Shown here piece by piece: positions 7,413 to 15,059 of a DNA stretch of 34,863 nucleotides. Source of the DNA: an uncultured Bacteroidales bacterium (GTDB taxonomy: Bacteria; Bacteroidota; Bacteroidia; Bacteroidales; UBA4417); the NCBI GenBank assembly GCA_903878265.1, contig CAIRHD010000330.1:1-34863 (forward strand). Reading direction: 5' to 3'. The notes below the pieces were generated by a model, which was not told the DNA's origin, searched no databases, and saw nothing but the letters and a program-made list of their open reading frames with translations. Position numbers and translations under genes: made by a program. Each line of letters begins with the position of its first letter. Within the stretch, counting starts at the first letter, position 1.

Positions 7413-8723
7413 ATGAATAATCCGAAAGCCACAAAGAATGAGCCAGGCATGAAATCGTTCCCACGCAGTTTCTGGACTGTAATAACCATGGAGTTTTTTG
7501 AACGTGGCTCTTATTACGGGGTCATGTCCGTACTTTCGGTTTATCTGGTAATGAGCATTCCCGAAGGCGGATTGGGGTTTTCGAAAGAAAGCGTTGGGGT
7601 AATTAAAAGCACGATTACACCTTTGCTCTATTTCCTTCCAATACTGGCCGGGGCTTTAGCCGATAGGTTTGGCTACCGTAAAACCCTGATGATGGCTTTC
7701 ACGGTAATGAGCACGGGATATTTTTTCACCAGCTTGTCCACATCGTATGGCATGGTATTTCTTAGCCTGATCCTTATGGCAATTGGTGCAGGTTTTTTTA
7801 AGCCCATTATTTCGGGCACCATTGCGAGGGTTACGGATGAAAGCAATTCGTCGCTTGGTTTTGGGATTTATTATTGGAGCATAAACCTGGGTGCATTTAT
7901 TTTTCCGCTTTTGCTGGTTCCATACCTGAAAAGTATCGGATGGAGCTATATTTTTGTAATGGCTGCCGTTGGTACTGGTTCAATGCTGCTGCTGAATATA
8001 TTTGTTTACCGCGAGCCACCAAGACCTAAAAGCACAAAACCCCTGATAGATGTTTTTAAAGGTATATTCCTCGTCCTGAAGGATTATCGTTTCCTGTTGA
8101 TGATATTTATTTATTCGGGTTTCTGGATCATGTATTTTCAGATGTTCGATACCGTGCTTTGGTACCTGAAGGATTATATTGATATGACCCCGGTAAACAA
8201 CGCGGTGAATTCTTTCCTTGGGCATTTTGTTTCCGAACCATCTTGGAAATTTGATACCGAGCATGTTACGGTAATAAGTTCGGGATGTATAATACTTTTG
8301 CAATTGCTTGTTTCGAGTATTGTACGCAAAACCCCTGCACTACCAACTATGATTGCCGGTATTGCCCTTGGGACAATTGGGATGGCTATCCTTTCGCTTT
8401 CAACCTATTCGTGGGTTTTTATCGGTGGCATTGTGATATTTTCGATTGGTGAAATGACCGCTCACCCAAAATTTATTTCCTATGTTGGTTTGATAGCTCC
8501 TGCCGATAAAAAAGCACTATACCAGGGATATGCATTCCTGTATGGGGTAATTGGGAGCGGGATTGGAGGAATATTGGGGGCCACACTGTATGTGCATTTT
8601 GTTGACAAACTTCATCAACCCGGCGTTTTATGGTTTATTTTCAGTCTGATAGGTGTTGCGACCATTATAGGATTGCTCTTATATAACAAATACATTTTAC
8701 CGAGAAAGCCTGTAAGTGAATAG
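7413..8723 (+). CDS. Proton-dependent oligopeptide transporter (POT/PTR family, MFS)
   Basis: The 436-residue protein is almost entirely hydrophobic with about 12 membrane helices. Helix 1 carries the POT signature E-x-x-E-R (Glu27, Glu30, Arg31) followed by G-S-Y-Y-G, which takes part in proton coupling and peptide binding. The loop after helix 2 has the MFS motif G-A-L-A-D-R-F-G-Y-R-K. Family members import di- and tripeptides with protons across the inner membrane. The divergent central region (about 205-280) has a shorter loop than in many POTs, so the substrate could differ from di/tripeptides. The ATG at 7413 places helix 1 at the usual distance. The 244-nt spacer upstream shows no clear promoter; TTCTTTTG at 7376-7383 is one mismatch from the -7 consensus. 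Confidence 0.87.
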   Translation: MNNPKATKNEPGMKSFPRSFWTVITMEFFERGSYYGVMSVLSVYLVMSIPEGGLGFSKESVGVIKSTITPLLYFLPILAGALADRFGYRKTLMMAFTVMSTGYFFTSLSTSYGMVFLSLILMAIGAGFFKPIISGTIARVTDESNSSLGFGIYYWSINLGAFIFPLLLVPYLKSIGWSYIFVMAAVGTGSMLLLNIFVYREPPRPKSTKPLIDVFKGIFLVLKDYRFLLMIFIYSGFWIMYFQMFDTVLWYLKDYIDMTPVNNAVNSFLGHFVSEPSWKFDTEHVTVISSGCIILLQLLVSSIVRKTPALPTMIAGIALGTIGMAILSLSTYSWVFIGGIVIFSIGEMTAHPKFISYVGLIAPADKKALYQGYAFLYGVIGSGIGGILGATLYVHFVDKLHQPGVLWFIFSLIGVATIIGLLLYNKYILPRKPVSE

Positions 8724-8836
8724 CTTTTAGAAAATAGAAAATAGTGAATAGAGAAAACTAAAAGTATTTTAAAAAAACAAATTTCACTTTTAAGCTCCTT
8801 AACCCCCAAAACCTAACCCCTAATCCCTTAAAAAAG

Positions 8837-9049
8837 ATGGAATTTGAACTCATAGGCCACGAGTACATACAACTAAACCAACTGCTTAAGCTGTTGGGGC
8901 TTGTTGATACCGGAGGCGAAGCCAACCAACGCATTGTGGATGGCGAAGTTGTTGTAAACAATCAGGTTGAATACCAGAAACGGAAAAAATTGCGGACGGG
9001 GGATGTTGTTAGATTTCAGCGGCATGTGATAACCATAAGGGAAGCCTGA
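8837..9049 (+). CDS. S4-domain RNA-binding protein, YbcJ-like
   Basis: A 70-residue protein that is essentially one S4 domain, an alpha-L RNA-binding fold. The pattern I-x-L-N-Q-L-L-K-L-L-G-L-V-D-T-G-G-E-A, then I-V-D-G-E-V-V-V-N, then E-x-R-K-K-L-R-T-G-D-V-V matches the YbcJ/RQC-P35-like single-domain proteins (COG2501). Such proteins bind structured RNA, likely ribosomal, but the exact role is unsettled. It is complete at the normal family length. It follows the POT gene by 113 nt of AT-rich spacer and may be cotranscribed with it, though nothing links their functions. Confidence 0.88.
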   Translation: MEFELIGHEYIQLNQLLKLLGLVDTGGEANQRIVDGEVVVNNQVEYQKRKKLRTGDVVRFQRHVITIREA

Positions 9050-9229
9050 AAAATTGAAGTATGGAATCTAAAAAAACTAACCGAAAGGAAAAGCCTGGTT
9101 GGATATTGGTTCCCATTTTTAAACATATATGATATCAATTTTGAGTCTGTCTCATTGGTTCAGACTGCATTGGGATTTTCGACGATAAATGACAGGATAA
9201 AACTTTTTACCTTATAGCACCCTACGAGA

Positions 9230-9667
9230 ATGAACCCATTTACAAAACAAATATCAATCCGTTGGGCCGATATTGACCCAAATTTCCATGTTAGGCACAG
9301 TGTTTATTACGACTTTGGGGCACAACACCGCATAGAAATATTGGAAAATTCCGGACTTACACTCCAATTGATGCAAGAACAGAATTTTGGCCCTGTAGTG
9401 TTTCGGGAAGAATGTGTGTTCAAAAGGGAAATCCGCTTTGCGGACGAGATTAGCATTAGTACAAAAATATCAAAAATGAAACCTGATGCATCGCGCTGGA
9501 CGATCGAGCATCTTCTTTTGAATCAGCAGGGCAAAACCTGTGCTATAATTACGGTTGACGGGGCTTGGATTGATACAAAATTGAGAAAACTTAAAACTGA
9601 ACTTCCACAAATCGCTTTGGATGTCCTGAAGTCTTTTCCTAAATCGGATGATTTTATAGAAATGTAA
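9230..9667 (+). CDS. Acyl-CoA thioesterase, 4HBT hotdog fold
   Basis: The 145-residue protein has the hotdog-fold thioesterase pattern I-R-W-A-D-I-D-P-N-F-H-V-R-H-S-V-Y-Y at residues 10-27. In the family this block usually reads D-x-D-x-x-G-H-V-N-N-x-x-Y and contains the catalytic Asp. Here the glycine is Asn and the N-N pair is Arg-His, so the active-site helix is unusual although both Asp residues remain. The middle region (F-V-F-R-E-E-C type, then a strand with E-I-S-I-S-T-K) and the terminal G-A-W-I-D strand are typical. It probably hydrolyses an acyl-CoA thioester in the cytoplasm; the chain length is unknown. The ATG at 9230 is the first in frame. It converges on the nitronate monooxygenase-like gene with a shared terminator at 9749-9782. 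Confidence 0.82.
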   Translation: MNPFTKQISIRWADIDPNFHVRHSVYYDFGAQHRIEILENSGLTLQLMQEQNFGPVVFREECVFKREIRFADEISISTKISKMKPDASRWTIEHLLLNQQGKTCAIITVDGAWIDTKLRKLKTELPQIALDVLKSFPKSDDFIEM

Positions 9668-9748
9668 GGAACCAAACAGAAACTTTCTTTGCTTATAGCT
9701 TCTAAAAACCACAATACATACCCTGAATTCCTTTTCCACAATAATGTA

Positions 9749-9782
9749 AAAATCCTTGCTACTAAATGGTAACAAGGATTTT
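9749..9782. terminator. Bidirectional terminator between thioesterase and nitronate monooxygenase-like genes
   Basis: A perfect 10-bp stem, AAAATCCTTG (9749-9758) with CAAGGATTTT (9773-9782), encloses a 14-nt loop. A/T runs on both sides give a U-tract in each direction, suiting the two convergent genes that flank it. Confidence 0.8.
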
Positions 9783-9835
9783 AAAAAATATTTTCGTAAA
9801 TTACAATAACCAAATCATGAATCGACAGTTAACTA

Positions 9836-10927
9836 TCAGCAGATAATTAATTCGTCTTTTTTCAAATAAGCATAGTATTCCTGCTTAATTGTTTCCATAA
9901 GCTCTTTTACCGGGACAATTTTATTGGTGCGCCACACATTGCTACCTGCAAACGCATAACCTCTGTTGAAATTACCCCGAAGTGCCGAAGCAAGTGAAGC
10001 CATAATGCAATAAGGTGCTGTGCTGATGTCGCAGGTACGGATACAATTGACAGGGCAAGTTTTAGGCTGTCGTTTCCCAGCAATAACTTCATCCAAAAAT
10101 GGAGATTTTATTGCGCGTCCTGGCATTCCAACTGGACTTTTTATAATCATCACATCCTCTTTTTTAGCATCCAGATAGGCTTGCTTAAATTCAAGGGAAG
10201 CATCACATTCATCGGTAGTAACAAAGCGGGTTCCCATCTGCACACCCGAAGCGCCCAAACGCATAATTTTAAGCATATCTGCACCCGAATATACTCCACC
10301 AGCAGCAATTACAGGAATTTCCTTCCCATTTGAAGCGGCAATATCATTTACAACAGCTACAACTTCAGGTATAAGTTTCTCAAGGGCAAAGTTCTCATCA
10401 AAAATTTGTTCCAATTTAAATCCAAGGTGGCCACCTGCTTTCGGACCTTCAACAATAATTGCATCAGGAAGATAGTTGAAGTTGGCAAGCCATTTATTGC
10501 AAATCAAGGCAGCAGCCCTGGCCGATGAAACTATGGGTATGAGGCGGGTTTTACAACCAGGAGTAAGATACTTGGGTAAATCGAGTGGTAGTCCGGCACC
10601 GGAGATCACTATGTCAACTCCCTCCTCAATTGAGGTTCGCACAAGATCATCGTAATTGCTAAGTGCAACCATGATATTTACACCAATGATTCCCAGAGAT
10701 TTTTGGCGTGAAATTCTAATTTCGCGTCTAAGGCCAGAAATACAGTTTTCAAGGTAATTCTTAGAAGGTTCTCTGTGCAGGAGTCCAAGTCCTGCTGCTG
10801 AAATTACACCAACACCTCCTTCGTTAGCAACTGCCGATGCAAGTCCTGAAAGGGAAATACCGACACCCATTCCTCCTTGAACTATACAACTTGGAACTTT
10901 CAGGCCACCTATGTTCAATGCTTTCAT
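9836..10927 (-). CDS. Nitronate monooxygenase-like / NAD(P)H-dependent flavin oxidoreductase (2-nitropropane dioxygenase family)
   Basis: The product is 363 residues if started at the ATG at 10927, which places the family-typical N-terminus (G-G-L-K-V-P, then Q-G-G-M-G-V-G) immediately after it; the frame extends 14 codons further without conserved sequence. It is a TIM-barrel FMN enzyme of COG2070: the G-P-K-A-G-G-H motif carries the probable catalytic His167, and I-A-A-G-G-V and G-A-S-G-V-Q-M-G-T bind FMN phosphate. The family includes nitronate monooxygenases and FabK enoyl reductases; this sequence belongs to neither clearly. Near the C-terminus four cysteines sit in C-P-V-N-C-I-R-T-C followed by C eight residues later (291, 295, 299, 307), which I read as a possible metal or Fe-S site. 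It is monocistronic with a candidate promoter at 11027-11034. Confidence 0.85.
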   Translation of the reverse strand: MKALNIGGLKVPSCIVQGGMGVGISLSGLASAVANEGGVGVISAAGLGLLHREPSKNYLENCISGLRREIRISRQKSLGIIGVNIMVALSNYDDLVRTSIEEGVDIVISGAGLPLDLPKYLTPGCKTRLIPIVSSARAAALICNKWLANFNYLPDAIIVEGPKAGGHLGFKLEQIFDENFALEKLIPEVVAVVNDIAASNGKEIPVIAAGGVYSGADMLKIMRLGASGVQMGTRFVTTDECDASLEFKQAYLDAKKEDVMIIKSPVGMPGRAIKSPFLDEVIAGKRQPKTCPVNCIRTCDISTAPYCIMASLASALRGNFNRGYAFAGSNVWRTNKIVPVKELMETIKQEYYAYLKKDELIIC

Positions 10928-11026
10928 CTTTGTAAATTTCAGTAAGTAATTATTTGGGGATATTTGCAATGTATCGAAACCAGACTTTGCAGTAAGACTT
11001 TTCAGATCGTCTCCTTAACTGTGATA

Positions 11027-11034
11027 CAAAAGTA
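11027..11034 (-). promoter_or_regulatory. Candidate -7 box for the nitronate monooxygenase-like gene
   Basis: The minus strand reads TACTTTTG, a full match to TAnnTTTG, about 100 nt upstream of the ATG at 10927. No TTG is present at the -33 position, so this is only half a promoter. Confidence 0.35.
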
Positions 11035-11223
11035 CGACCGATATAAATTATTTACAGAAAAATGGGTTACACGGTACAAAAAGGGCGGAATAGTATGGTT
11101 TAGGGACGAAATGCAGGTTATTGAGGGACGAAATGCACAAGTAATCGCTGTTCAAAGCTTGAATTTAAGGGCTAATCAAGCTTGCTGACATATAAAAATG
11201 GTCAAAAAGAAAGGATTTTTTGA

Positions 11224-12084
11224 TTATTTTGATGCAAGCAACTTCCGAAAAAGAGGTATATTTTGACGTGAAATAGGGATGCCAAAATCTAGTTTGAAAG
11301 CTTCGAGGCTGTAATTTGGTGAAGACCCTGCTAATTTTGAAATCTGGTTAATATTTACCAGGCAGCGTCTGTGACATCGTTTGATATTTGAGGATTTCGA
11401 TAATAGCGATTCCACGCTATTCAATGTTTGCCTAACCATTGCTTTACGGGTCACAATGCCTACGGTATAATAAATTTCGACATAATTGCTTGCAGATTGT
11501 ATGAGGATAATATCCTTTAAATCTGCTTCAAAAACCTCTTTCCCATTCTCTGATTCAATTCGAATATGCTCATCTGTTGCATGTTGTGAATTCTTCCGTT
11601 CCTCGGTAAGCCAATGCCGCCCCGAATCAATAACTTGTGCTACTTTTGTTTTCAGCGAGTTATTGTAATTTGAAAGGTTAAAAAGTATCAAAGGCAGCAA
11701 AGCCAAGGCTCCCGAACGGAAAATGGTAAGCGATTTCATGGTCGAAATATCAAAAACCATTGCTGACAAGGTGAAGCCAAGAATCAATACCCCAAACATA
11801 CCTATATTCCAAATCAACTCTTTACGCACGGTCCAACGCGCTGACTCGAACAATTTTGGGAAAAGGCCTGGAAGGAACAATGTACTGAAGAAAAAGATTG
11901 CAGCACTCACCAAACCGATAACCAGAACGAAATATCCATCTTTGGGAGAAGCCAGAAAATTAATGCCAAATGGCTGAAAATAAAGCATAATCAACATAAA
12001 AGCCATACACACAAAGGCAATAGTCCGCAGATTATGCTTAAAGTTATTGTTAAATGGATAAGGTTGATTAAGGTTCTCGAACAT
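11224..12084 (-). CDS. Membrane-anchored LytTR-family transcriptional regulator
   Basis: The 286-residue protein has four membrane helices (about 20-38, 51-72, 90-112, 121-139), a polar linker, and a C-terminal LytTR DNA-binding domain (about 175-286). Diagnostic LytTR features are the strand D-I-I-L-I-Q-S-A-S-N-Y-V-E-I-Y, the helix with L-N-S-V-E-S-L-L, and the block C-H-R-R-C-L-V-N-I-N-Q-I, which corresponds to the R-x-H-R-S-Y-L-V-N signature. There is no receiver domain, so any signal would enter through the membrane part rather than by phosphorylation. This layout is widespread in Bacteroidota, but targets are rarely known. No histidine kinase or obvious target operon adjoins it. A good promoter lies just upstream at 12102-12133. 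Confidence 0.87.
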   Translation of the reverse strand: MFENLNQPYPFNNNFKHNLRTIAFVCMAFMLIMLYFQPFGINFLASPKDGYFVLVIGLVSAAIFFFSTLFLPGLFPKLFESARWTVRKELIWNIGMFGVLILGFTLSAMVFDISTMKSLTIFRSGALALLPLILFNLSNYNNSLKTKVAQVIDSGRHWLTEERKNSQHATDEHIRIESENGKEVFEADLKDIILIQSASNYVEIYYTVGIVTRKAMVRQTLNSVESLLSKSSNIKRCHRRCLVNINQISKLAGSSPNYSLEAFKLDFGIPISRQNIPLFRKLLASK

Positions 12085-12101
12085 GCCAATTTATTCAAAG
12101 G

Positions 12102-12133
12102 CAAATGTACAAATATTCTTCTAATCCAATCAA
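12102..12133 (-). promoter_or_regulatory. Bacteroidota-type promoter of the LytTR gene
   Basis: On the minus strand a TTG (complement of 12131-12133) is followed after 21 nt by TACATTTG (complement of 12102-12109), matching the TTG-N19-21-TAnnTTTG consensus. The start codon at 12084 is 17 nt downstream of the -7 box, so the leader would be very short. Confidence 0.55.
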
Positions 12134-12274
12134 GCATGGGTTAAAGTAGTGCACTTCCTGTTACAGAGAGCTAAAATATTTAGATTATCTAACTAATATT
12201 CAGTGTTTTAAGTGTTTGCTTTTTACTTTTATCAGTCCAAATCAATTGGTACAAGATTTGATAAGAAAACCGCG

Positions 12275-12937
12275 ATGAAAAGCCCACTTGATCAAACTAC
12301 ACTTTTGAAAGCCCTTGATTGGACTTATGATAAAGCATTGAACGGAGTTCCAGGAATGGATTCGTCGCCAAAAATGGCCCAGAAATACATGCAGCAACAA
12401 GGGTCGCTAATCGAAAATGCAAATTCGTTAATCAGGTGGCAAAATGCAAAGGCTGCAACAAGTGGGTTTATAACTGGTATTGGCGGTTTTATAACAATAC
12501 CGATAGCTATTCCGGCTAATTTGGCGAGTGTACTATATATTCAAGTCCGAATGATTGCCGCTATTGCACAAATGGGTGGTTATAACCTCCGTGATGATAA
12601 GGTTAAAACATTGATTTATATGTGCTTGGTTGGTAATTTTGCCAAAGACGTCCTTCAGGAAGCAGGGATACTGTTAAGCACAAAACTTACGGCCCAAGTT
12701 GTAAAAAACATTTCAGAAAAATCATTACTGCTTATCAATCAAAAAGTTGGATTCCGTTTACTTTCGGTGTATGGAGGAAAAGGGATTTTCAACTTAAGTA
12801 AATCAGTTCCGTTGGTTGGTGGGATCATTGGTGGTTCAATTGATATAATTGCCACGAATATTGTCGGAAATGTTGCTCGAAATATCTTCCTCGCAAATAA
12901 CCTAAACGAAGATATAGCTCTGAAAATCAAACACTAA
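12275..12937 (+). CDS. EcsC family protein
   Basis: I place the start at the ATG at 12275 (M-K-S-P-L-D), giving 220 residues; the frame runs 21 codons further upstream, but that part is rich in aromatic residues and unlike the family. After a polar first third (about 1-70) there is a Gly-rich hydrophobic stretch (T-S-G-F-I-T-G-I-G-G-F-I-T, about 74-100) and a second one near 175-205 (S-V-P-L-V-G-G-I-I-G-G-S). This pattern of membrane-associating segments is characteristic of the EcsC domain (PF12787). The family is named after the third protein of the Bacillus Ecs ABC transporter locus, but its biochemical role is unknown. No ABC transporter genes are nearby, as is common for EcsC proteins in Bacteroidota. 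A terminator-like hairpin follows. Confidence 0.8.
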   Translation: MKSPLDQTTLLKALDWTYDKALNGVPGMDSSPKMAQKYMQQQGSLIENANSLIRWQNAKAATSGFITGIGGFITIPIAIPANLASVLYIQVRMIAAIAQMGGYNLRDDKVKTLIYMCLVGNFAKDVLQEAGILLSTKLTAQVVKNISEKSLLLINQKVGFRLLSVYGGKGIFNLSKSVPLVGGIIGGSIDIIATNIVGNVARNIFLANNLNEDIALKIKH

Positions 12938-12963
12938 AACAGGGTGAAATTTATATTATATAA

Positions 12964-12991
12964 TTTTAGGTTTCTTCCGAAAACCCTAAAA
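12964..12991 (+). terminator. Likely terminator after the EcsC gene
   Basis: TTTTAGGTTT pairs with AAACCCTAAAA with one bulged base, 26 nt after the EcsC stop codon. The stem is AT-rich and no strong T-run follows, so efficiency is uncertain. Confidence 0.45.
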
Positions 12992-13075
12992 TAAAGAAAA
13001 CTACTAAGGCTCTAATAACACAACTTTTAACAAAGCGTTGTTGAGCTGTAAAATAAACTTTGTGGACTTAACGAA

Positions 13076-13110
13076 GCGATATTACGCGATGTGTTGAGCT
13101 TGCCGAAACA
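13076..13110. repeat. REP-like hairpin repeat, copy 2 (GAGCTTGCCGA loop)
   Basis: It matches the copy at 564-598 over 35 nt with 8 differences. The loop GAGCTTGCCGA (13096-13106) is identical; the stem is TGTT (13092-13095) with AACA (13107-13110) instead of CACT/AGTG, so six of the eight differences are three compensatory base-pair changes. The GCG/CGC mini-stem (13076-13078, 13085-13087) is also kept. Confidence 0.65.
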
Positions 13111-13377
13111 AACTCATTTTATTATTAGCGATTGTGAGTAAACTTAGAAGCTTTGTGCTTTTGCTGCACAAAAGACTTTTCGGAATGGGCTCAACTTTTA
13201 AATAAAAAACGCCTTTCGCCCATCCTATTTTACTGCCAGCCCAAATATAATATAATAGATAATGAATATTACATATTTTCACAAAATATTGTTAAACAAT
13301 ATATTGCATTTCTATTTATACATTTTCTAAATTGATAAACTACAAACAATTTATTATATTTATGCCTGATAATGAAC

Positions 13378-13385
13378 TAAGTTTG
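13378..13385 (+). promoter_or_regulatory. Candidate -7 box upstream of the OadB-like pair
   Basis: TAAGTTTG matches TAnnTTTG and lies 55 nt upstream of the ATG at 13441. No TTG occurs at the expected -33 spacing; the upstream sequence is very AT-rich. Confidence 0.35.
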
Positions 13386-13440
13386 CACCCTCAAACCAAG
13401 AAAGGTTTCTCCTGTCTAAACCAATAAAGTCCAATGTTTT

Positions 13441-13791
13441 ATGGGAACTATATTTTTAAAAACCCTGATAATGTTCATCCTATCATTTGTAATAGCTATG
13501 GTGGTGGCATTATTGATTTACTGGATACGCAGGTTGCTTACTTCGGTGAGGATTAACAGTTTTTTTGATGAAAAGTCGAAAACTATGGTACAGAGGGCAC
13601 AAAGGATTCATAAAATCCATGACCAAAAACTTGTTTTAATCTCTGAAAAGTTTGAAAATGAAGTACATCCTGAATTGTTTGATTTCTACAAAGGGGTAAA
13701 CGATGAATTTGAGCAACCTGAAGATTATCACGGTGAGTTAAAACCTATAATTCGTCGTAAGCGTAGTATTAAAAAACACAAGAATATTTAG
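13441..13791 (+). CDS. Single-helix membrane protein coupled to the OadB-like gene (possible OadG-like partner)
   Basis: The 116-residue protein has one strongly hydrophobic segment (about residues 7-30) followed by a basic W-I-R-R boundary and a long polar cytoplasmic tail rich in Lys, Arg, Glu and His, ending in K-K-H-K-N-I. I recognise no family from sequence. It ends 16 nt before the OadB-like gene on the same strand, so the two are almost certainly cotranscribed. In decarboxylase Na+ pumps the gamma subunit OadG is likewise a one-helix protein with a polar tail that holds the complex together. This topology and position suggest an analogous role, but there is no visible sequence match to OadG or its Zn-binding tail. 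Confidence 0.7.
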   Translation: MGTIFLKTLIMFILSFVIAMVVALLIYWIRRLLTSVRINSFFDEKSKTMVQRAQRIHKIHDQKLVLISEKFENEVHPELFDFYKGVNDEFEQPEDYHGELKPIIRRKRSIKKHKNI

Positions 13792-13807
13792 TTTATCAAA
13801 ATACAAA

Positions 13808-15019
13808 ATGGAAAATATAGACTTCTTTAAGTTATTCCAAGGGTTTGGCACAATAGCCGCTTCAAGTCCAACGATTATAATTGCACGGTTTGGATTGATG
13901 ATTTTGGGTGCATTGCTTGTATATCTTGGAAAAAGGGGCATACTGGAACCTTTGTTGATGATCCCAATGGGAATTGGCATGTCGGCAATAAACGCGGGTG
14001 TGATGTTTATGCCCGATGGTTCGATGGGGAATTTATTTTTGGATCCAATGATCAGTGAGCCAGATCAATTGATGAACATCATGCAAATCGACTTTTTGCA
14101 ACCCATTTATGTGCTGATGTTCAGCAACGGATTAATTGCATGCTTTGTTTTTATGGGCATTGGTGCCATGCTTGATGTGAGTTATTTGCTCGATCGACCA
14201 TTTTCGAGCATGTTTTTGGCCATGTTTGGCGAACTGGGCACTTTTTTGACCATCCCAATTGCAGTTTATTTTGGGTTAAATTTAAAAGAAGCCGCATCTA
14301 TAGCCATGGTTGGAGGTGCTGACGGCCCCATGGTCCTGTTTACTTCGTTGAGCTTGGCAAAACATCTTTTTGTGCCGATAACGGTTGTTGCATATTTGTA
14401 CCTCGGTTTAACTTACGGTGGCTATCCCTATTTAATCCGGTTGATGATTCCCAAACATATCCGTGGTATAAAACCAGAACCGCCAAAACGTAAAAAGAAA
14501 CCAATAAATTCGGGCATGAAACTCACTTTTGCCGTTTTGATTTGCACCGTTCTTTCTTTTTTGTTCCCGGTTGCCTCTCCCCTATTTTTATCGCTTTTTG
14601 TCGGTGTTGCTATTAAAGAATCGGGCTTGACCAATTTATTGAATTTTATTTCTGGGCCATTACTTTATGGATCAACATTTTTATTGGGTTTGCTTTTAGG
14701 AGTACTTTGCGATGCAAGCTTATTGCTCGACCCTAAAATTTTGATTTTGTTAGTGTTAGGAATCACAGCTTTACTAATTTCTGGAATTGGCGGCATTTTA
14801 GGTGGGTATATTCTCTATTTCCTTTCAGGCAAAAAATATAATCCAACTATAGGTATTGCTGCTGTAAGTTGTGTGCCTACCACGGCCAAAGTAGCTCAAA
14901 AAGAAGTTTCAAAAGTAAATCCACAAGCTTTTATCCTGCCACAGGCAATTGGTGCAAATATCAGTGGTGTGATTACTACCGCAATCATCACAGGCATTTA
15001 TATCACACTGTTAAGCTGA
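13808..15019 (+). CDS. Divergent sodium-translocating decarboxylase beta subunit-like protein (OadB family)
   Basis: The 403-residue membrane protein follows the OadB/MmdB/GcdB family from end to end. In the family this subunit carries Na+ across the inner membrane, driven by decarboxylation of a carboxybiotin on a partner subunit. By comparison with recalled Klebsiella OadB numbering, the key residues are Asp172 in G-G-A-D-G-P (D203), Tyr198 in A-Y-L-Y (Y229), and the block N-P-T-I-G-I-A-A-V-S-C-V-P-T-T-A-K with Asn345, Gly349 and Ser354 (N373, G377, S382). The last position, Arg389, is replaced here by Lys361. The usual G-A-D-G-P-T is G-A-D-G-P-M, and a basic insert (P-K-R-K-K-K, about 226-231) sits in the central loop. 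No carboxyltransferase or biotin-carrier gene is in the window. It may pair with such subunits encoded elsewhere or have taken another transport role. Confidence 0.85.
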   Translation: MENIDFFKLFQGFGTIAASSPTIIIARFGLMILGALLVYLGKRGILEPLLMIPMGIGMSAINAGVMFMPDGSMGNLFLDPMISEPDQLMNIMQIDFLQPIYVLMFSNGLIACFVFMGIGAMLDVSYLLDRPFSSMFLAMFGELGTFLTIPIAVYFGLNLKEAASIAMVGGADGPMVLFTSLSLAKHLFVPITVVAYLYLGLTYGGYPYLIRLMIPKHIRGIKPEPPKRKKKPINSGMKLTFAVLICTVLSFLFPVASPLFLSLFVGVAIKESGLTNLLNFISGPLLYGSTFLLGLLLGVLCDASLLLDPKILILLVLGITALLISGIGGILGGYILYFLSGKKYNPTIGIAAVSCVPTTAKVAQKEVSKVNPQAFILPQAIGANISGVITTAIITGIYITLLS

Positions 15020-15059
15020 CCATTGCAGTTTTAGTAACCAAGATTTGATTCCAATTCCG

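Larger units (their letters stand above)
12938..13440. other. 503-nt intergenic region with hairpin repeat and promoter-like box
   Basis: No convincing gene is present. The spacer contains a terminator-like hairpin at 12964-12991, the second copy of the GAGCTTGCCGA hairpin repeat at 13076-13110, an additional small inverted repeat TTTGTGC/GCACAAA near 13154-13174, and a -7-like box at 13378-13385 ahead of the next gene. A small frame at 13153-13335 has no recognisable domain. Confidence 0.75.

Noticed and set aside
10964-11188. 74-codon frame in the spacer between the monooxygenase-like and LytTR genes
   Set aside because: It runs across the candidate promoter of the minus-strand gene, has no recognisable motif and unremarkable composition.
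13153-13335. 60-codon frame upstream of the OadB-like pair
   Set aside because: AT-rich spacer translation without domain or coupling to a neighbour; the first codons overlap a small hairpin.
14344-14362. A third copy of the GAGCTTG hairpin inside the OadB-like gene
   Set aside because: Only the GAGCTTG core matches; the loop differs after it and the region is conserved coding sequence.
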